Shown here: positions 1-11,427 of the stretch, in pieces | How the letters are laid out: every line of letters starts with the position of its first letter | Numbering within the stretch: the stretch's first letter is position 1 | Source: Paulinella micropora | Lineage: Eukaryota; Cercozoa; Imbricatea; Euglyphida | Length of the DNA: 56,564 nucleotides | Direction: 5' to 3' | NCBI GenBank assembly: GCA_009731375.1 | Contig: BJOX01000046.1 | Coordinates: 777,903-834,466 of the forward strand | Position numbers and translations under genes: made by a program | Notes under the pieces: model-generated | Databases searched by the model: none | Told to the model about the DNA's origin: nothing | The model's input: only the letters and a program-made list of their open reading frames with translations

Positions 1-34
<34 letters not shown>

Positions 35-57
35 CCTTCCTCTCTCGCTTGGTGCAG

Positions 58-1326
58 GCAGAGTCTACCCGTCGCTTGGACACGGTGGGCATGATGGAGG
101 CCGTGGCGCACTCGGTCTGTCTGCTGGTCATCGCCACCCGCGACTACTTCAGCCGCAAGTGGTGCCTCTTCGAGGTGGAGTGCGCCCAGGAGCTGGATGT
201 GCCCATCGTTGTGGTACTGCAGACGCAGGGCGAGTACGCGCTCTCCTTCGAATCGCTGCTGGCCGCGCAGCCAAGGTCCGCCCCGCTTAGCTGAGCACAT
301 AGGACTTTCTCGCTTTACACTTCAAACAGCACCAAGGAAAGCATCTTGTCCGGTCTGTGTGAGCCAGCTGGTGCAACCACGAGATTCTGCGTACACCGGA
401 CCAAAACAAGCTCTGGGACTCCTGGGTGAGGGTGACGCTGGCCACTCGGTCAGTATAAATGGATGTATGGATGGATGGATGGATGGCTTGATTTGGTGAA
501 TGAACCGATGGCTGCACTGGTGTGGGCAGGCTGGAAGAAGAAATGGAGGCTGCTAAGAAGAAGGGCGTGCCTGTGCCCGAGCGCAAGAAGGTCTCTTGTG
601 TTGCCTATGTGTTCCCTCCACTGCTGGATGAGTTTCAGTCTGTCCCACCCAGCGTAGCTGTTTCCTTATGTCTCTGCGCTCATGTTTTGTAATTGTGTAT
701 CTGAATATGGCTTGATCTACCGGCGCAGGCGGGCTCAGATGGCGGCGCTTCACTGAATCAAGCCCATCTGGACGCGCTGAAGGCAGTGGACCTGGACTTG
801 GACACACTTGCTGTAACCAGTTTGGAGGTCTGTATGGACATGACATGACATATGACATGACATGTGACATCACATATGACATGACACATGACGTGACATG
901 GCATGATATGACATGACATGACTTGACATGGCATGACATGACATGACATGGCATGACATGACATGACATGACGTGACTTGACTTGACTTGACATGACATG
1001 ACTTGACATGACATGACATGACATGACATGACATAACATGACTTGAATTGACTTGACATGACATGACATGGTATGTAGCATGTAACAGTGTGCGTGTCTG
1101 GGTGCATCTGTGACGCACGTATGTACCGTGTAGTTGCGAGTGATACAAAGATGTTCATGATCGGTAGATATAAAATATTCCCTTTTGCGTGCAGCGTTTT
1201 TTGCATTTGTCTTTGTACATGTGTGTATGCGTGTAGGAGCTAGAAGAGATCCTCAAGGAGCTGAGCGTGTCGGCCTTGGTCAAAGCAAAAATTAGGGCTG
1301 CCAAAAAGATTCTAGCGCAGAAATGA
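58..1326 (+). CDS. TIR-domain protein gene, 3' part (four exons)
   Basis: This is the partial 3' end of a spliced eukaryotic gene. I read exons at 58-275, 530-590, 729-827 and 1237-1326 (stop TGA 1324-1326). The introns start GTCCGC, GTCTCT and GTCTGT and end CAG, CAG and TAG, and the phases join cleanly. Exon 1 contains a Toll/interleukin-1-receptor-like signature: a hydrophobic strand (VCLLVIAT), then DYFSRKWCLFEVECA and PIVVVLQ, matching the family's pattern of a strand followed by (S/D)xxYxxSxWCxxEL. The later exons encode a Lys/Glu-rich linker and a Leu-rich helical tail ending AAKKILAQK. TIR domains act in protein-protein signalling or NAD+ cleavage; the catalytic Glu cannot be judged from this fragment. 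Everything upstream lies outside the window, behind a (TC)n intron end at 1-57. The TIR call is fairly sure. The exon chain is inferred from splice sites and open frame only. Confidence 0.72.
838..1075. repeat. (TGACA)n pentamer minisatellite in the last intron of the TIR-domain gene
   Basis: About 240 bp of imperfect TGACA/TGACT/TGGCA pentamers. A CATG (NlaIII) word recurs every five or ten bases. It lies inside the intron at 828-1236, so the long open frames across it on the minus strand are repeat artefacts. Confidence 0.9.
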
Positions 1327-2409
1327 AGTGTGCTTTCGCCGCTGCTACTCCCCAGATCTGGGATCATGTAAAATAACAAACAATTACTGAGTAATCAAAC
1401 AAATACACATAGACACGATTCGATTCAGAGCACACAAACAAACACACAAACAAGCAAACCCTGGAAAATGACTAGTAAGTTTCCTTCTGCCTACGGATGG
1501 CCTATTTTGTTATTCAAAGTGCTTGCGTGAAAACGTAAACTAAATTTGATTCAAGCATGACTAACATCATGTCGAGAGTGGTGACCTAAATAACATCTTA
1601 AGAACCTGCTACTCTAACTATTACTGTTATTCAGTACATCTCTGAATCCTGTCAAACTTTTAACCTCATATCTCATAATTTTCACAACGGTGCCTTTTTC
1701 CTGCACTAATTTTCTACAGGTTCTTCAAGGCCTATTATTCAATTATTGGACGTGCCCTAACCAATTTCCTTTTTTACATCATACCATACTGAAAATTCTT
1801 TTTCGTCTGGCCTCCAACTTTCCCTTCCCCTTCATCCAAACACAACTCTCCAACACAATCCGAACTAATCTTCCCTCTCAAAACCAGCTACGACGCGACC
1901 TAACTCTGAACTCAAGCCTGAGTCCATGCGAACTAACCTTCCCTCTCAAAGACACGTCAACGCAAACCAACCTGACTCTACACTTTACCTCTGAACTCAA
2001 ACCTCAAACTGGCAAGGAGGCGAGCACGGTCACTCGTGGTCAGGTAAACCTCGTCATTAAATAGCTATTTCAAAAGTGAAATTCTAGCGTACAGTACCTC
2101 ACAGCCGGGCGTCACTACCGTGCTACGTTAAACTTTGAAACTAAATCATGGATGTGATCTGCCAGTCGGATTCCGCTTCATCAAAACGATGTCAAGATTG
2201 TTGTTAGGTAATCAATATAATTATAGTAATTTAGTTAGAGTAACTTCAAGTATAATAAAGCATCTCCCCGCCGCTTTTTCGTGTCAGGCTCTGAGTGACT
2301 CCTAATTTCCATAGCTGAGGTTTTTTACTATTAATGAGGCGACGCCTCATATTACTACAGTAATAGTTGAATGGCAAAAACTGTATATTAATATAGACTC
2401 GCAGATTGG
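1327..2409. other. Intergenic region without a convincing gene
   Basis: AT-rich sequence after the TIR-domain gene. A 124-codon open frame at 1690-2064 has no recognisable domain and sits in low-complexity, C/T-rich DNA. The only structured element I see is a perfect 17-bp palindrome at 2334-2350. Confidence 0.5.
2334..2350. repeat. 17-bp perfect palindrome ATGAGGCGACGCCTCAT
   Basis: Perfect inverted repeat around a central A, preceded by TTA. A shorter version without the central AC insertion (ATGAGGCGCCTCAT, preceded by TTA) is at 4304-4317, and the left half recurs at the last ten bases of the window (56555-56564). Confidence 0.85.
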
Positions 2410-2766
2410 ATGTGCATGAAGGTGTTCCTCGGGGAGGAGCGATGTGTGCGGTTCCTCGGATACGACAGCGAGCTGTTTCAGGACCAGTTTGAGCGCGCCT
2501 TCACAGCGCGGGAAGGCATGTGGTGCAAGGGCCCGCTCGGCAACTCCAAAGGTGGCCACTGCCCCTACCGGTTCCACGTCAGCTATCTCGAGCGCATGGC
2601 GGCCCTGCATCTTGATCATGGCTACGAGCTGTTATCAATCTGCCAAGACTGGAGGCAGGCACTTGCCGCTCATCCGGCATGGCCAGGCACCGAGGCTTCT
2701 TGGGACGCTGAACTAGACTGTGAATTAGTATTAATAACATTGTCATCTTCTGTTTGGTGTGCGTGA
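2410..2766 (+). CDS. Hypothetical protein or exon, GC-rich
   Basis: This open segment encodes about 118 residues in a GC-rich, CpG-rich stretch with host-gene-like composition, set in AT-rich surroundings. It follows a plausible splice acceptor (CGCAG at about 2400-2404), so it may be an internal or terminal exon and not a free-standing gene. The product contains a Cys/His-rich core (GGHCPYRF, then LHLDHGYEL, then ICQDW). The LHLDH...C spacing loosely recalls HNH-like metal-binding modules, but I cannot assign a family. The last 20 or so codons (from about 2716) drift into AT-rich sequence, so the true end is probably a splice donor before the printed stop. Sequence up to about 2960 stays GC-rich but gives no clear continuation. 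Confidence 0.4.
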   Translation: MCMKVFLGEERCVRFLGYDSELFQDQFERAFTAREGMWCKGPLGNSKGGHCPYRFHVSYLERMAALHLDHGYELLSICQDWRQALAAHPAWPGTEASWDAELDCELVLITLSSSVWCA

Positions 2767-3102
2767 CCACCCGAGGTCGCGCCTCCACTGTTCATCTCGG
2801 TTGTGGAAAGCAAACCTCAGCTTCCGCTGTGTGAACAGCCGCGCTCGGGTGCTGGCGCCTGCCACCTTTCTGTCGGGGCATATTAATACTGACCTGCCTC
2901 ACTCCTGCCACAGCTTACACTGGCGGGACCTCTTAAAAAGAAAGCGACATTGCTGAACGCAGATGTAGCTGTGAATCTCGCGTTCTTGGTGATGGACTGC
3001 GCTTCAATCGTTAGCCTTTCCAAACGCTCCCCCCCCCCCCTCTCTATCTTTCTTTCTTTCTTTCTTTCTTGAGACTGTCTCAAATTCAGGCTCTTTCTTT
3101 CT

Positions 3103-3309
3103 TTGTCTTCTTCTTCTTCTTCTTCTTCTTCTTCTTCTTCTTCTTCTTCTTCTTCTTCTTCTTCTTCAAAGGCTTCAGGCTTCTTCTTCTTCTTCTTCAA
3201 GTTCTTCTTCTTCTTCTTCTTCTTCTTCTTCTTCTTCTTCTTCTTCTTCTTCTTCTTCTTCTTCTTCTTCTTCTTCTTCTTCTTCTTCTTCTTCTTCTTC
3301 TTCTTCATT
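3103..3309. repeat. (TTC)n microsatellite
   Basis: About 200 bp of TTC triplets with two short interruptions (3169-3180, 3199-3203). It is preceded by a C10 run and (TTTC)n at 3031-3069. Poly-Ser, poly-Phe and poly-Leu frames over it are not genes. Confidence 0.95.
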
Positions 3310-3600
3310 TTTCTTCTTCTTCTTCTGTTGTGTGTTGTTGCTTCTTCTCCTGTTGTGGTTGTTGCGGCTTCTTCTTCGTTTTCCTCCTACCGTGACCGTA
3401 GGCTGTTAACACTGACTACGTTGCTGCATGCGATGTGTGGGTACAGATGGTCAGTCAGTCGATGTCATGGATCTTCTTTTTCAGTCCACTTCCGCTCGGA
3501 CTGATGTCACTTGAATATCGCAGGTCTGTATCATGTGTATGTATTAATATATGTGTAGATCGTCTCAGACGCACTTCACCAGGCAAATGTTTTGTTCAAG

Positions 3601-3640
<40 letters not shown>

Positions 3641-3641
3641 G
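3601..3641. repeat. (TGT)n microsatellite
   Basis: About 13 uninterrupted TGT triplets, followed by TATG-rich DNA to about 3690. Confidence 0.95.
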
Positions 3642-3789
3642 GTATGTGATGATGTATGTGTATGTATGTATATATCAATATATATGTATTCAAGTTAATA
3701 TTAATATGTTAGACTGCGTATGCGCATGCCTTCCTACTACTACCTACCGGCTAATTAATTGCAACCTAGCAAGTAGCGAATCATTGCCC

Positions 3790-3834
<45 letters not shown>

Positions 3835-3844
3835 NNNNNNNNNN
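3790..3844. repeat. Poly-C tract ending in a 10-N assembly gap
   Basis: A C homopolymer of about 45 bases runs directly into ten Ns (3835-3844). The same arrangement (long C or G run, then Ns) recurs at 5249-5277, 5960-6005, 6435-6619 and 12142-12196. The contigs evidently break at these homopolymers. Confidence 0.9.
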
Positions 3845-4303
3845 TAAAGTTCGGCTGCTCCGACACGTCACGTAGTATTAATACTACTATTGAGTATCAT
3901 AGTCAGTGTCAGGTTTCTGTTCTAAAATTCTTCCGTGACCTACCCAGCAATATATTAATACAAGCTCAGTGTTAATGTAAGCGCGGCTCAGGTTGCAAGG
4001 CTTCAAAGTGCGTAATTCCAGCTTCCTTTTCATAATACACTGCTCTTTCTTCCTCCCCCCCTCCAATATCCAAGCCTTCCTCCCTTAGGCAAGAATCTTT
4101 TACAATGTTTCTGTTACAAACTTCGATATAGCAAGAATATTAATATTAATAACAATATTATTGTATTAATACTTCCAAACTCCGGCAAGAAATTTTGATA
4201 TACATGATTATATGTGATAACCGTTACATTTTCCACTTATAAATAAGTATTATTATATACAAGTATTGTATCATAAGTTAATATTGTATATGTTGTAATA
4301 TTA

Positions 4304-4317
4304 ATGAGGCGCCTCAT
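4304..4317. repeat. 14-bp palindrome ATGAGGCGCCTCAT
   Basis: Perfect palindrome preceded by ATATTA. It shares both arms with the 2334-2350 palindrome and lacks only its central bases. Confidence 0.85.
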
Positions 4318-4379
4318 AACCAACAGTTTTATTTTAAACTATTTATAAATTTCCCTGCGGAAAATGTTAGATCATATTT

Positions 4380-4465
4380 ACACATTTTTCTCTTGCAGTA
4401 ATAACGAGTTTTTTTCTCTTGCAGTAATAACACATTTTTCTCTTGCAGTAATAACGAGTTTTTTT
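4380..4465. repeat. Short tandem repeat, about 25-bp unit, four copies
   Basis: The word TCTTGCAGTAATAAC recurs three times, with alternating ACATTT and GAGTTTT linkers and a degenerate fourth copy. Tandem, direct and without unique spacers, so not a CRISPR array. Confidence 0.8.
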
Positions 4466-4706
4466 CTTCTGTATTATAATGATAACTTAAATATATATAC
4501 TGACGGAAGGGGCGCGGAGGGAGGGGGCAGGATACAACAGAATTCATTCTCACGCGCGCTACAACACCCCCCTGCCCCACCTCCCTTCCGCGCGTCCGCC
4601 TGCAAAAAAAAACTATTAATATTTCTGAATTTCTGGTTTCTGATTTTTACAGAAAATGCTGATGTATTAATAGCACTGATTGCAGTGGTGTGCTACAGCA
4701 CTAAGA

Positions 4707-4994
4707 TATTACTAGGTACATTCAAGCGTCAAACTCAACCATCGAATTTGATTTAAGGGTCAGATTTCAGATTAGCGGTCAGATTTTAGATTAGTGGTCA
4801 AAATTCCGAGTCAAATTAGTTCAATTTAACGTTAACATTTCGCAAAATTATGCAGATTTTGCGGACGGATGTAGCAGTCAAATTCAACTAATTTGAATTC
4901 TAACTACTAATCTGAAATCTAGCCGCTAATCTGAACTCTTGCCCTTAACTCAAATTCTATGACTGAGTTTGACACTTGAATGTATCCAGTAATA
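4707..4994. mobile_element. 288-bp foldback / MITE-like inverted-repeat element
   Basis: Two arms of about 115 bp (4707-4830 and about 4880-4994) are imperfect reverse complements. For example, TACATTCAAGCGTCAAACTC on the left matches TACATTCAAGTGTCAAACTC when the right end is read in reverse. They are separated by about 55 bp. It has no coding capacity. The whole could fold into one long hairpin, as MITEs and foldback elements do. I see no clear target-site duplication. Confidence 0.7.
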
Positions 4995-5373
4995 GGAAAA
5001 AAACTTCATAGTTCGTTTTCTCGCGGCGTGCTTACCCCCTTGCAGCTGTAGCACGCCGCCCGCAGCGCGTCCAGCATATCTGGCGACGATCAGAAATCCA
5101 TCATTCAGAACCTCCTGCAACCATTTGCAAAATCAGAAATAAGAAATTCTGAATTGTTTTTTCTTTATTCTCTTTGTCAGAGGGACGGACGGACAGGCTG
5201 GATGAAGGGTGCATGGGATTTTTTTATGTTCTCTCGCGCGTTCCCTCCCCCCCCCCCCCCCCCCCCCNNNNNNNNNNTCGCCATCCCTCGTCCAACACTC
5301 TCCCCGCCCGGCCGTTCAAAAACCAATATAGCAAACAGTACTCGCCAGAGAGTGCTGCAGTCTCACTCCGCGC

Positions 5374-5570
5374 TCACTCACTCGCTCACTCGCTCACTCA
5401 CCGCCCACTCAACTACTCGCTCACTCACTTGCTCTCACCTACTCACTCACTCAGTCGCTCACTCCTTCAATCACTCCTGCATTCGCTCACTTGCTCACTT
5501 ACTTAAATCACTTATTCTCAACCACTCATTCACTTATTCACTCACTTACTCACTTGCTCACTTACTCGCA
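5374..5570. repeat. (CACT/CGCT)n tetramer repeat
   Basis: About 200 bp of CACTCACTCGCT-type tetramers, degenerate toward the right end. Confidence 0.85.
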
Positions 5571-5626
5571 GAAATCATAAAGTCAGAACTCTGTTTTCTT
5601 CTTTTTTTGCAGGCGGACGGGAGGAA

Positions 5627-5678
<52 letters not shown>

Positions 5679-5959
5679 AGGGTGCTTTTNNNNNNNNNNA
5701 CATACTTACATACACACACACACACACACACAGGGGGCAGGGGACAAAACATTTTGTTTCTTCCTTCTCGCGCGCGTTGGCCCCCTCCCTTCTGCGCGAA
5801 AAAAAAAATTATTTCCAAATAAGGAAAAATTGTCGCACTCTCGCGCGCTTCCCCCTCGCAGCTGTAGCACAACCCCTGCAGCCCGTGCAGCATGTCTTTG
5901 CCAAATCAGAATCAGCAAGTTGGAACTCTGTTTCTTTTTTTCCTGACGGACGGGCGGAA

Positions 5960-5995
<36 letters not shown>

Positions 5996-6379
5996 NNNNN
6001 NNNNNCAGGGGAAACTTGTTTTGTTCTTTTGTGCGCTTCCTTCTTGCTGCAACCGTGCAGCATGCCTTTGCAAAATCAGAATGAAAAATTCGGAACTCTG
6101 TGTTTTTTTTTCTTTTGGCTCCGGACGGACGTACGGGAAGGGGGCATAGGTAAAAAATTTGCTTCATTCTCGAGCGCGAGTGATAAGCGGCGGGTGGCAC
6201 CATACCCCACTCTGGCTGTTAGCTAGGTTAGTTTGTGTCTGGCGCGAGAATGTTGGACGAGGGATGGGCGAGAGGGAGCTTGTACGAGGCCGAAGGGTAG
6301 GGCTCGCGGCTCTGCCTGCAACTCGTGCTACAGCAGCATGTTGTTTGCAAAGTTAGAAATTAGAAACTAGGAAATCGGT

Positions 6380-6406
6380 TCCCCCCCCCCCCCCCCCCCC
6401 CCCCCT

Positions 6407-6494
<88 letters not shown>

Positions 6495-6619
6495 NNNNNN
6501 NNNNNNNNNNNNNNNNNNNNNNNNNNNNNNNNNNNNNNNNNNNNNNNNNNNNNNNNNNNNNNNNNNNNNNNNNNNNNNNNNNNNNNNNNNNNNNNNNNNN
6601 NNNNNNNNNNNNNNNNNNN

Positions 6620-6651
<32 letters not shown>
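6380..6651. repeat. Poly-C / poly-G / poly-C block with a 125-N gap, then poly-G
   Basis: The block reads as a C run (about 26), T, a G run (about 28), a C run (about 60), Ns (6495-6619), then a G run (about 32). Adjacent C and G runs are self-complementary. This may be a real structured tract or a mis-joined assembly of two opposite-strand copies of the 4.5-6.7 kb repeat. Confidence 0.8.
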
Positions 6652-6652
<1 letters not shown>

Positions 6653-6941
6653 AGGGAGGGTGCAGGGGACCAAACTTTTTTTTGTTTATTCATTCTCGCG
6701 CGCTTTGCCCCCCTCCCTTCCGATGTCTGGTACTTAGACGAGGCCTAACAAAGCAACAATACGATAAATACTTTTGGAAAGGTGCAGAAAGGTGAATGGA
6801 AAAAATCTTTTGGGCAATTTTCGGCTGATTATCCGTCAGACCTGGTGGCTGGCCTGGCTGGCCTCGCTGGCGGGCGGGGAAAATTTGTTCCCTCAGGAAA
6901 CAAAAAACCTGCTTCTTATAATCTTGTCTACATGTGGATCT

Positions 6942-7099
6942 TCTGATTTCTCATTACAAGTTTAATACTAATAGAGAAGTATTTTGTTTTAGTTGTTCTT
7001 GCCTAGAGCAATCAAGGTTGTTCTAAGTAAACAAGTCTGACGAAGTCGCGGTGAAATATAAGAAATCAGAAATTCAGAAACTTGTAATGAGAAATCAGA
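6942..7099. repeat. 22-bp inverted repeat with about 115-bp loop
   Basis: The word at 6942-6963 (TCTGATTTCTCATTACAAGTTT) is found in reverse complement at 7078-7099. No gene is visible between 6721 and 7330. Confidence 0.7.
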
Positions 7100-7344
7100 T
7101 GTACATAGTACGTAGAATATGAGATCGGACCTGTTACTATATTGAATATGGTTTAAATATGAACGTACATTAGTTGTGAGCAGATATGTGTTTAGCAGTG
7201 TTTTGAAAGAGGAAATAGCGTTAGTGTCTTGAGTATGGCTCACTCTCCTGTGCTTCTAATTTCGCTTTTGATTTCTCAAACATATAGATTTCACTTCGCA
7301 ATAGTAAAATATGTTATTAAAGCTCCATATTTACAGAGGTATAC

Positions 7345-7418
7345 ACATACACACAGACTGACACACATAATAGTACATACGTACACATGCACACAAATAC
7401 CAACACAACACACACATG

Positions 7419-7453
<35 letters not shown>

Positions 7454-7515
7454 CACACACACAGACTGACACACATAATAGTACATACTTACACATGCAA
7501 ACAAATACCCACACA
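7345..7515. repeat. CA-rich tandem duplication (about 106-bp period)
   Basis: The segment with ACTGACACACATAATAGTAC and ACACATGCAAACAAATACC appears twice, separated by (CA)n. Confidence 0.75.
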
Positions 7516-7551
7516 TTAGTCTCACATTCCCACACAGTCTCCGCAGCTGTT

Positions 7552-7553
7552 TA

Positions 7554-7617
<64 letters not shown>

Positions 7618-7790
7618 TTCTTTCTCATCCCCCGTGACCGAAAACACGGAGCCAAACGAATGATCGTTGGGGTTGCTGGGATCCCTGGTGCACTGGTCTG
7701 GCACCTTGCAACCTACCAAAGGAAAATGTAAACTACTTGGAGCGTTAATACAAACACCAACACACCAACGCACGCCCACACCCACCCACC

Positions 7791-7845
<55 letters not shown>
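7552..7845. repeat. (TC)n and (CA)n microsatellites around a short unique segment
   Basis: (TC)n occupies 7552-7620 and (CCCA)n/(CA)n occupies about 7770-7845. The 150 bp between them has no recognisable gene. Confidence 0.9.
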
Positions 7846-7846
<1 letters not shown>

Positions 7847-7961
7847 CACACATAAACAGGCACATAACACGAACATACATTCAAATACATAATATAAAGA
7901 AGTTCACTTTTTTGAATGTCATGTTTCTTTTTTGTGGTGCTGAGCCTGTAGCTGAACTCGT

Positions 7962-8715
7962 TTGGCCAAGGGGTTACGGCACCCCTTGGCAAAAAAACGA
8001 CCGTTTTTTCGCCAAGGGTTACGGCCCAAACGACCGTTTTTTCTCCCTACAGAATTCGGGTGCTTTTATCCGCGGCCCCCCTTGACAGAATTTGGGTCTG
8101 CTTTTATCCGCGGCCCCCCCCCCTTGGGTCTGCTTTTATCCGCTGCCAAGGGGTCAGCGCCCAAACGACNNNNNNNNNNNNNNNNNNNNNNNNNNNNNNN
8201 NNNNNNNNNNNNNNNNNNNNNNNNNNNNNNNNNNNNNNNNNNNNNNNNNNNNNNNNNNNNNNNNNNNNNNNNNNNNNNNNNNNNNNNNNNNNNNNNNNNN
8301 NNNNNNNNNNNNNNNNNNNNNNNNNNNNNNNNNNNNNNNNNNNNNNNNNNNNNNNNNNNNNNNNNNNNNNNNNNNNNNNNNNNNNNNNNNNNNNNNNNNN
8401 NNNNNNNNNNNNNNNNNNNNNNNNNNNNNNNNNNNNNNNNNNNNNNNNNNNNNNNNNNNNNNNNNNNNNNNNNNNNNNNNNNNNNNNNNNNNNNNNNNNN
8501 NNNNNNNNNNNNNNNNNNNNNNNNNNNNNNNNNNNNNNNNNNNNNNNNNNNNNNNNNNNNNNNNNNNNNNNNNNNNNNNNNNNNNNNNNNNNNNNNNNNN
8601 NNNNNNNNNNNNNNNNNNNNNNNNNNNNNNNNNNNNNNNNNNNNNNNNNNNNNNNNNNNNNNNNNNNNNNNNNNNNNNNNNNNNNNNNNNNNNNNNNNNN
8701 NNNNNNNNNNNNNNN
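7962..8715. repeat. Tandem GC-rich repeat running into a 546-N gap
   Basis: The words GCCAAGGGGTTACGGC, CAAACGACCGTTTTTTC and GCTTTTATCCGC(G/T)GCC recur two or three times within 7962-8169, then Ns run from 8170 to 8715. The gap probably hides more of the array. Confidence 0.6.
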
Positions 8716-9867
8716 TTACTGCTGTTACTGTGCTGCTGCTGCTGCTGCAACTACTGCTGCGGCTGCTACGACTAGGCAGGAGTGAGCAGGAGTAGGAGTT
8801 GGAGTTGAGTAGCAATTACATTAGGAGGAGAGTTGAGATGATGAAAAGGAAGAGGAGCAGGTAGGAGTACGAGAGTAGAGTAGACTAGTTACATAGTAGT
8901 AGTAGTGGCAGTTACATTAGGAGGAGATTTGAGATGATGAAGAAAAAGAAGAGTAGTAGGAGTACGGGGAGTAGAGTAGACTAGTTACATAGTAGTTGGA
9001 GTAGGAGGAAAATAGCAAGACGAGGATTAGGAAGTTGGACTAGGAGGAGGAAAGTAGCAAGACGAGGAGTAGGAAGAAGAAGAAGTAGGAGGAATAGGAA
9101 AGAGTAGAAAAGAGGTGGAGGAATAGGAGGATGAGGAAGAAGAGGAATCCTTGAAGATTAGGAGAAAGTAGGAAGACGGAGTGAAACGAGGAGAAAAGAA
9201 GAAGTAGGAATAGGTAAAAGGAAAGAGAATAAGAGGTTGGAGGAATAGGATGAGGAGGAAGAGGAAGACTAGGAAGAAGAGGAATCCTGGAAGAGGAAGA
9301 GTGGGAGTACGACTAAGAGTACAGTAGGAGTAGGAGAAGTCTGAGTAAGAGGAGTAGCAGAAGGGAAGGTAAGAGGAGGAGTAAGGGGAAAAGACAAGGA
9401 AGAGGAAGAAGAGAACTACGAAGAGGAATAATAGAAATAGAGTAAGAAGAGGACAAGAATAAGAAGAGAAGAAGAAGGGGTACGAGTAGGAGTAAGAGGA
9501 GGAGGAAGAGGAATAGAAAGAGGAGGCATAAGAAGAGGAGAAGGGGTACGAGTAGGAGTAAGAGGAGGAAGAGGAATAGAAAGAGGAGGCAAAAGAGAGA
9601 TAGAGGGAAAAAGAAAAAGAAAGAAAGAGAGAGAGGAGAGGAGAGGAGTAGGAAGAGTGGGAGCAGTAGGAGTAGTTGGAGGAGCTGGAGTAGGAGGAGA
9701 AAAAAATATGAATAAGAGTGGCAGTAGGAGGGCAGCAATGGCGGCAGCTGCTCCTCTTCTCTTACTCGTCTTCTCTTCCTCCTCTTTCTCATATTTGTCT
9801 CATCCTCTTACTCCGAGGCCTACTACTACTGCTACTATTACTACTTGCTGCTATACTACTACTACTT

Positions 9868-9913
<46 letters not shown>

Positions 9914-10440
9914 ACCTACTCCTGCCCCTACTCTTACTCCTACTCCAACTCTACTACTACTACACCTACTCCTGCCCCTACTCTTACTCCTACTCCAACT
10001 CCAACGCCAACAAGTCATATGCCTACACCTTCTCATACTAGTCCTACTGCGAATCACGCTTGTGCTACTCTTATTCTTATTCCTACTACTACAACTACTC
10101 GTAGGCTAGTGCTGCTCTTGCTATGCTGCTGCTGCTGCTACTGCAAGCTGTTGCTGCTGTTGCTTCTGTGCTGCTGCCGCTATATCTGCTGCGGCTGCTA
10201 CTACTAATAATGCTACTGCTGCTGCTGCTACTGCTGCTGCTGCTACTGCAAGCTGCTGCTGGTGGTATTGCTGTTGCTTCTGTGCTGCTGCCTAGCGCTG
10301 CGGCTGCTACTACTGCTGCTGCTCCTAGTGCAGCTGCTGCTGCTACTTGTGCTGCTGTTGTTCTATTGTTGCTGGTGTTACCGCCGCTGCAGCTATTACT
10401 TGCAGCAACAAATGGTTGTAGCAGCAACAACACTAACAGC
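8716..10440. repeat. Triplet-repeat field: CTG, purine-rich GGA/GAA, TAC, TGC
   Basis: The field holds (CTG)n at 8716-8775, an almost pure purine strand (AGG/GAA/AGT) at about 8780-9720, (TAC)n at about 9820-9915 and (TGC)n at about 10110-10430. A 35-bp segment (TACTCCTGCCCC...CCTACTCCAACT) is duplicated at about 9915 and 9968. All long frames here are translations of triplets with no domain content. Confidence 0.9.
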
Positions 10441-10600
10441 AGCCGCAGCCTTAATATTAGTTTTCTCTAAAATATAGGTGTCCTTTCCTACCCATCTCCC
10501 TTTCAAATTCTGTGGTGGGTGGTTGCCAAGGTAAGTCGATAGGTAGGTCGGTGGGTTGGTAGGTAGACAGGCTGGCAGGCAGTTAGGTTGGTAAGTAGGT

Positions 10601-10697
10601 CGGTCCCAATGCACGCAAGTCGGTAACATTTCTTTCACGCCAAAGAGTCCATTGTACGACCAGCGCGCCAACATTGCCGGGTCAGCCGCCAAACTGC
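10601..10697. repeat. Direct repeat, left copy flanking a 639-N gap
   Basis: About 95 bp (CCCAATGCACGCAAGTCGGTAA... TTTCACGCCAAAGAGTC... GCGCGCCAA... GCCGGGTCAGC). A diverged second copy lies on the other side of the gap at 11428-11524. Confidence 0.75.
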
Positions 10698-11336
10698 NNN
10701 NNNNNNNNNNNNNNNNNNNNNNNNNNNNNNNNNNNNNNNNNNNNNNNNNNNNNNNNNNNNNNNNNNNNNNNNNNNNNNNNNNNNNNNNNNNNNNNNNNNN
10801 NNNNNNNNNNNNNNNNNNNNNNNNNNNNNNNNNNNNNNNNNNNNNNNNNNNNNNNNNNNNNNNNNNNNNNNNNNNNNNNNNNNNNNNNNNNNNNNNNNNN
10901 NNNNNNNNNNNNNNNNNNNNNNNNNNNNNNNNNNNNNNNNNNNNNNNNNNNNNNNNNNNNNNNNNNNNNNNNNNNNNNNNNNNNNNNNNNNNNNNNNNNN
11001 NNNNNNNNNNNNNNNNNNNNNNNNNNNNNNNNNNNNNNNNNNNNNNNNNNNNNNNNNNNNNNNNNNNNNNNNNNNNNNNNNNNNNNNNNNNNNNNNNNNN
11101 NNNNNNNNNNNNNNNNNNNNNNNNNNNNNNNNNNNNNNNNNNNNNNNNNNNNNNNNNNNNNNNNNNNNNNNNNNNNNNNNNNNNNNNNNNNNNNNNNNNN
11201 NNNNNNNNNNNNNNNNNNNNNNNNNNNNNNNNNNNNNNNNNNNNNNNNNNNNNNNNNNNNNNNNNNNNNNNNNNNNNNNNNNNNNNNNNNNNNNNNNNNN
11301 NNNNNNNNNNNNNNNNNNNNNNNNNNNNNNNNNNNN
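10698..11336. other. Assembly gap (639 Ns)
   Basis: Run of Ns between two direct copies of a 95-bp repeat; content unknown. Frames across it are not evidence of genes. Confidence 0.95.
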
Positions 11337-11427
11337 TCTTCCCCCCCCCCCCCCCCCCCTCCCTGCCTTCCCCCGATTTTTGGGGGAAAGCTTCCTTGGC
11401 GGCAGACGAGAATTTTTTTTCTATCTG

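Larger units (their letters stand above)
4500..6720. repeat. Dispersed repeat family with embedded poly-G/poly-C tracts
   Basis: At least six diverged copies share the same order of words. First comes (T)TTGCAAAATCAGAAAT...GGAACTCTG with a T-rich run, then GACGGACGG(G)CGGAAGGG leading into a G run. Next comes TTTCATTCTCGCGCGC, then CCCCCTCGCAGCTGTAGCACA and CCGTGCAGCATG. Copies or part copies lie near 4498-4640 (partly reversed), 5030-5260, 5570-5790, 5840-6030, 6050-6190 and 6340-6720. Copy length is about 200-300 bp. The G runs vary from none to more than 40 bases between copies. I see no protein-coding potential; it looks like a short non-autonomous or satellite-like family. Confidence 0.65.

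Noticed and set aside
553-1206. Long minus-strand frames rich in CHVMS over the TGACA repeat
   Set aside because: All three frames of a pentamer repeat stay open by periodicity; they lie in an intron of the TIR-domain gene.
3069-3504. Poly-Phe, poly-Ser, poly-Leu and poly-Lys frames
   Set aside because: Direct translations of the (TTC)n microsatellite; no start context or domain.
4380-4465. CRISPR-like short repeats
   Set aside because: Four adjacent direct copies without unique spacers in a eukaryotic intergenic region; simple tandem repeat.
8060-8815. Frames crossing large N gaps (also 10652-11520 and 47530-49079)
   Set aside because: Mostly Ns; the open frame is an artefact of gap translation.
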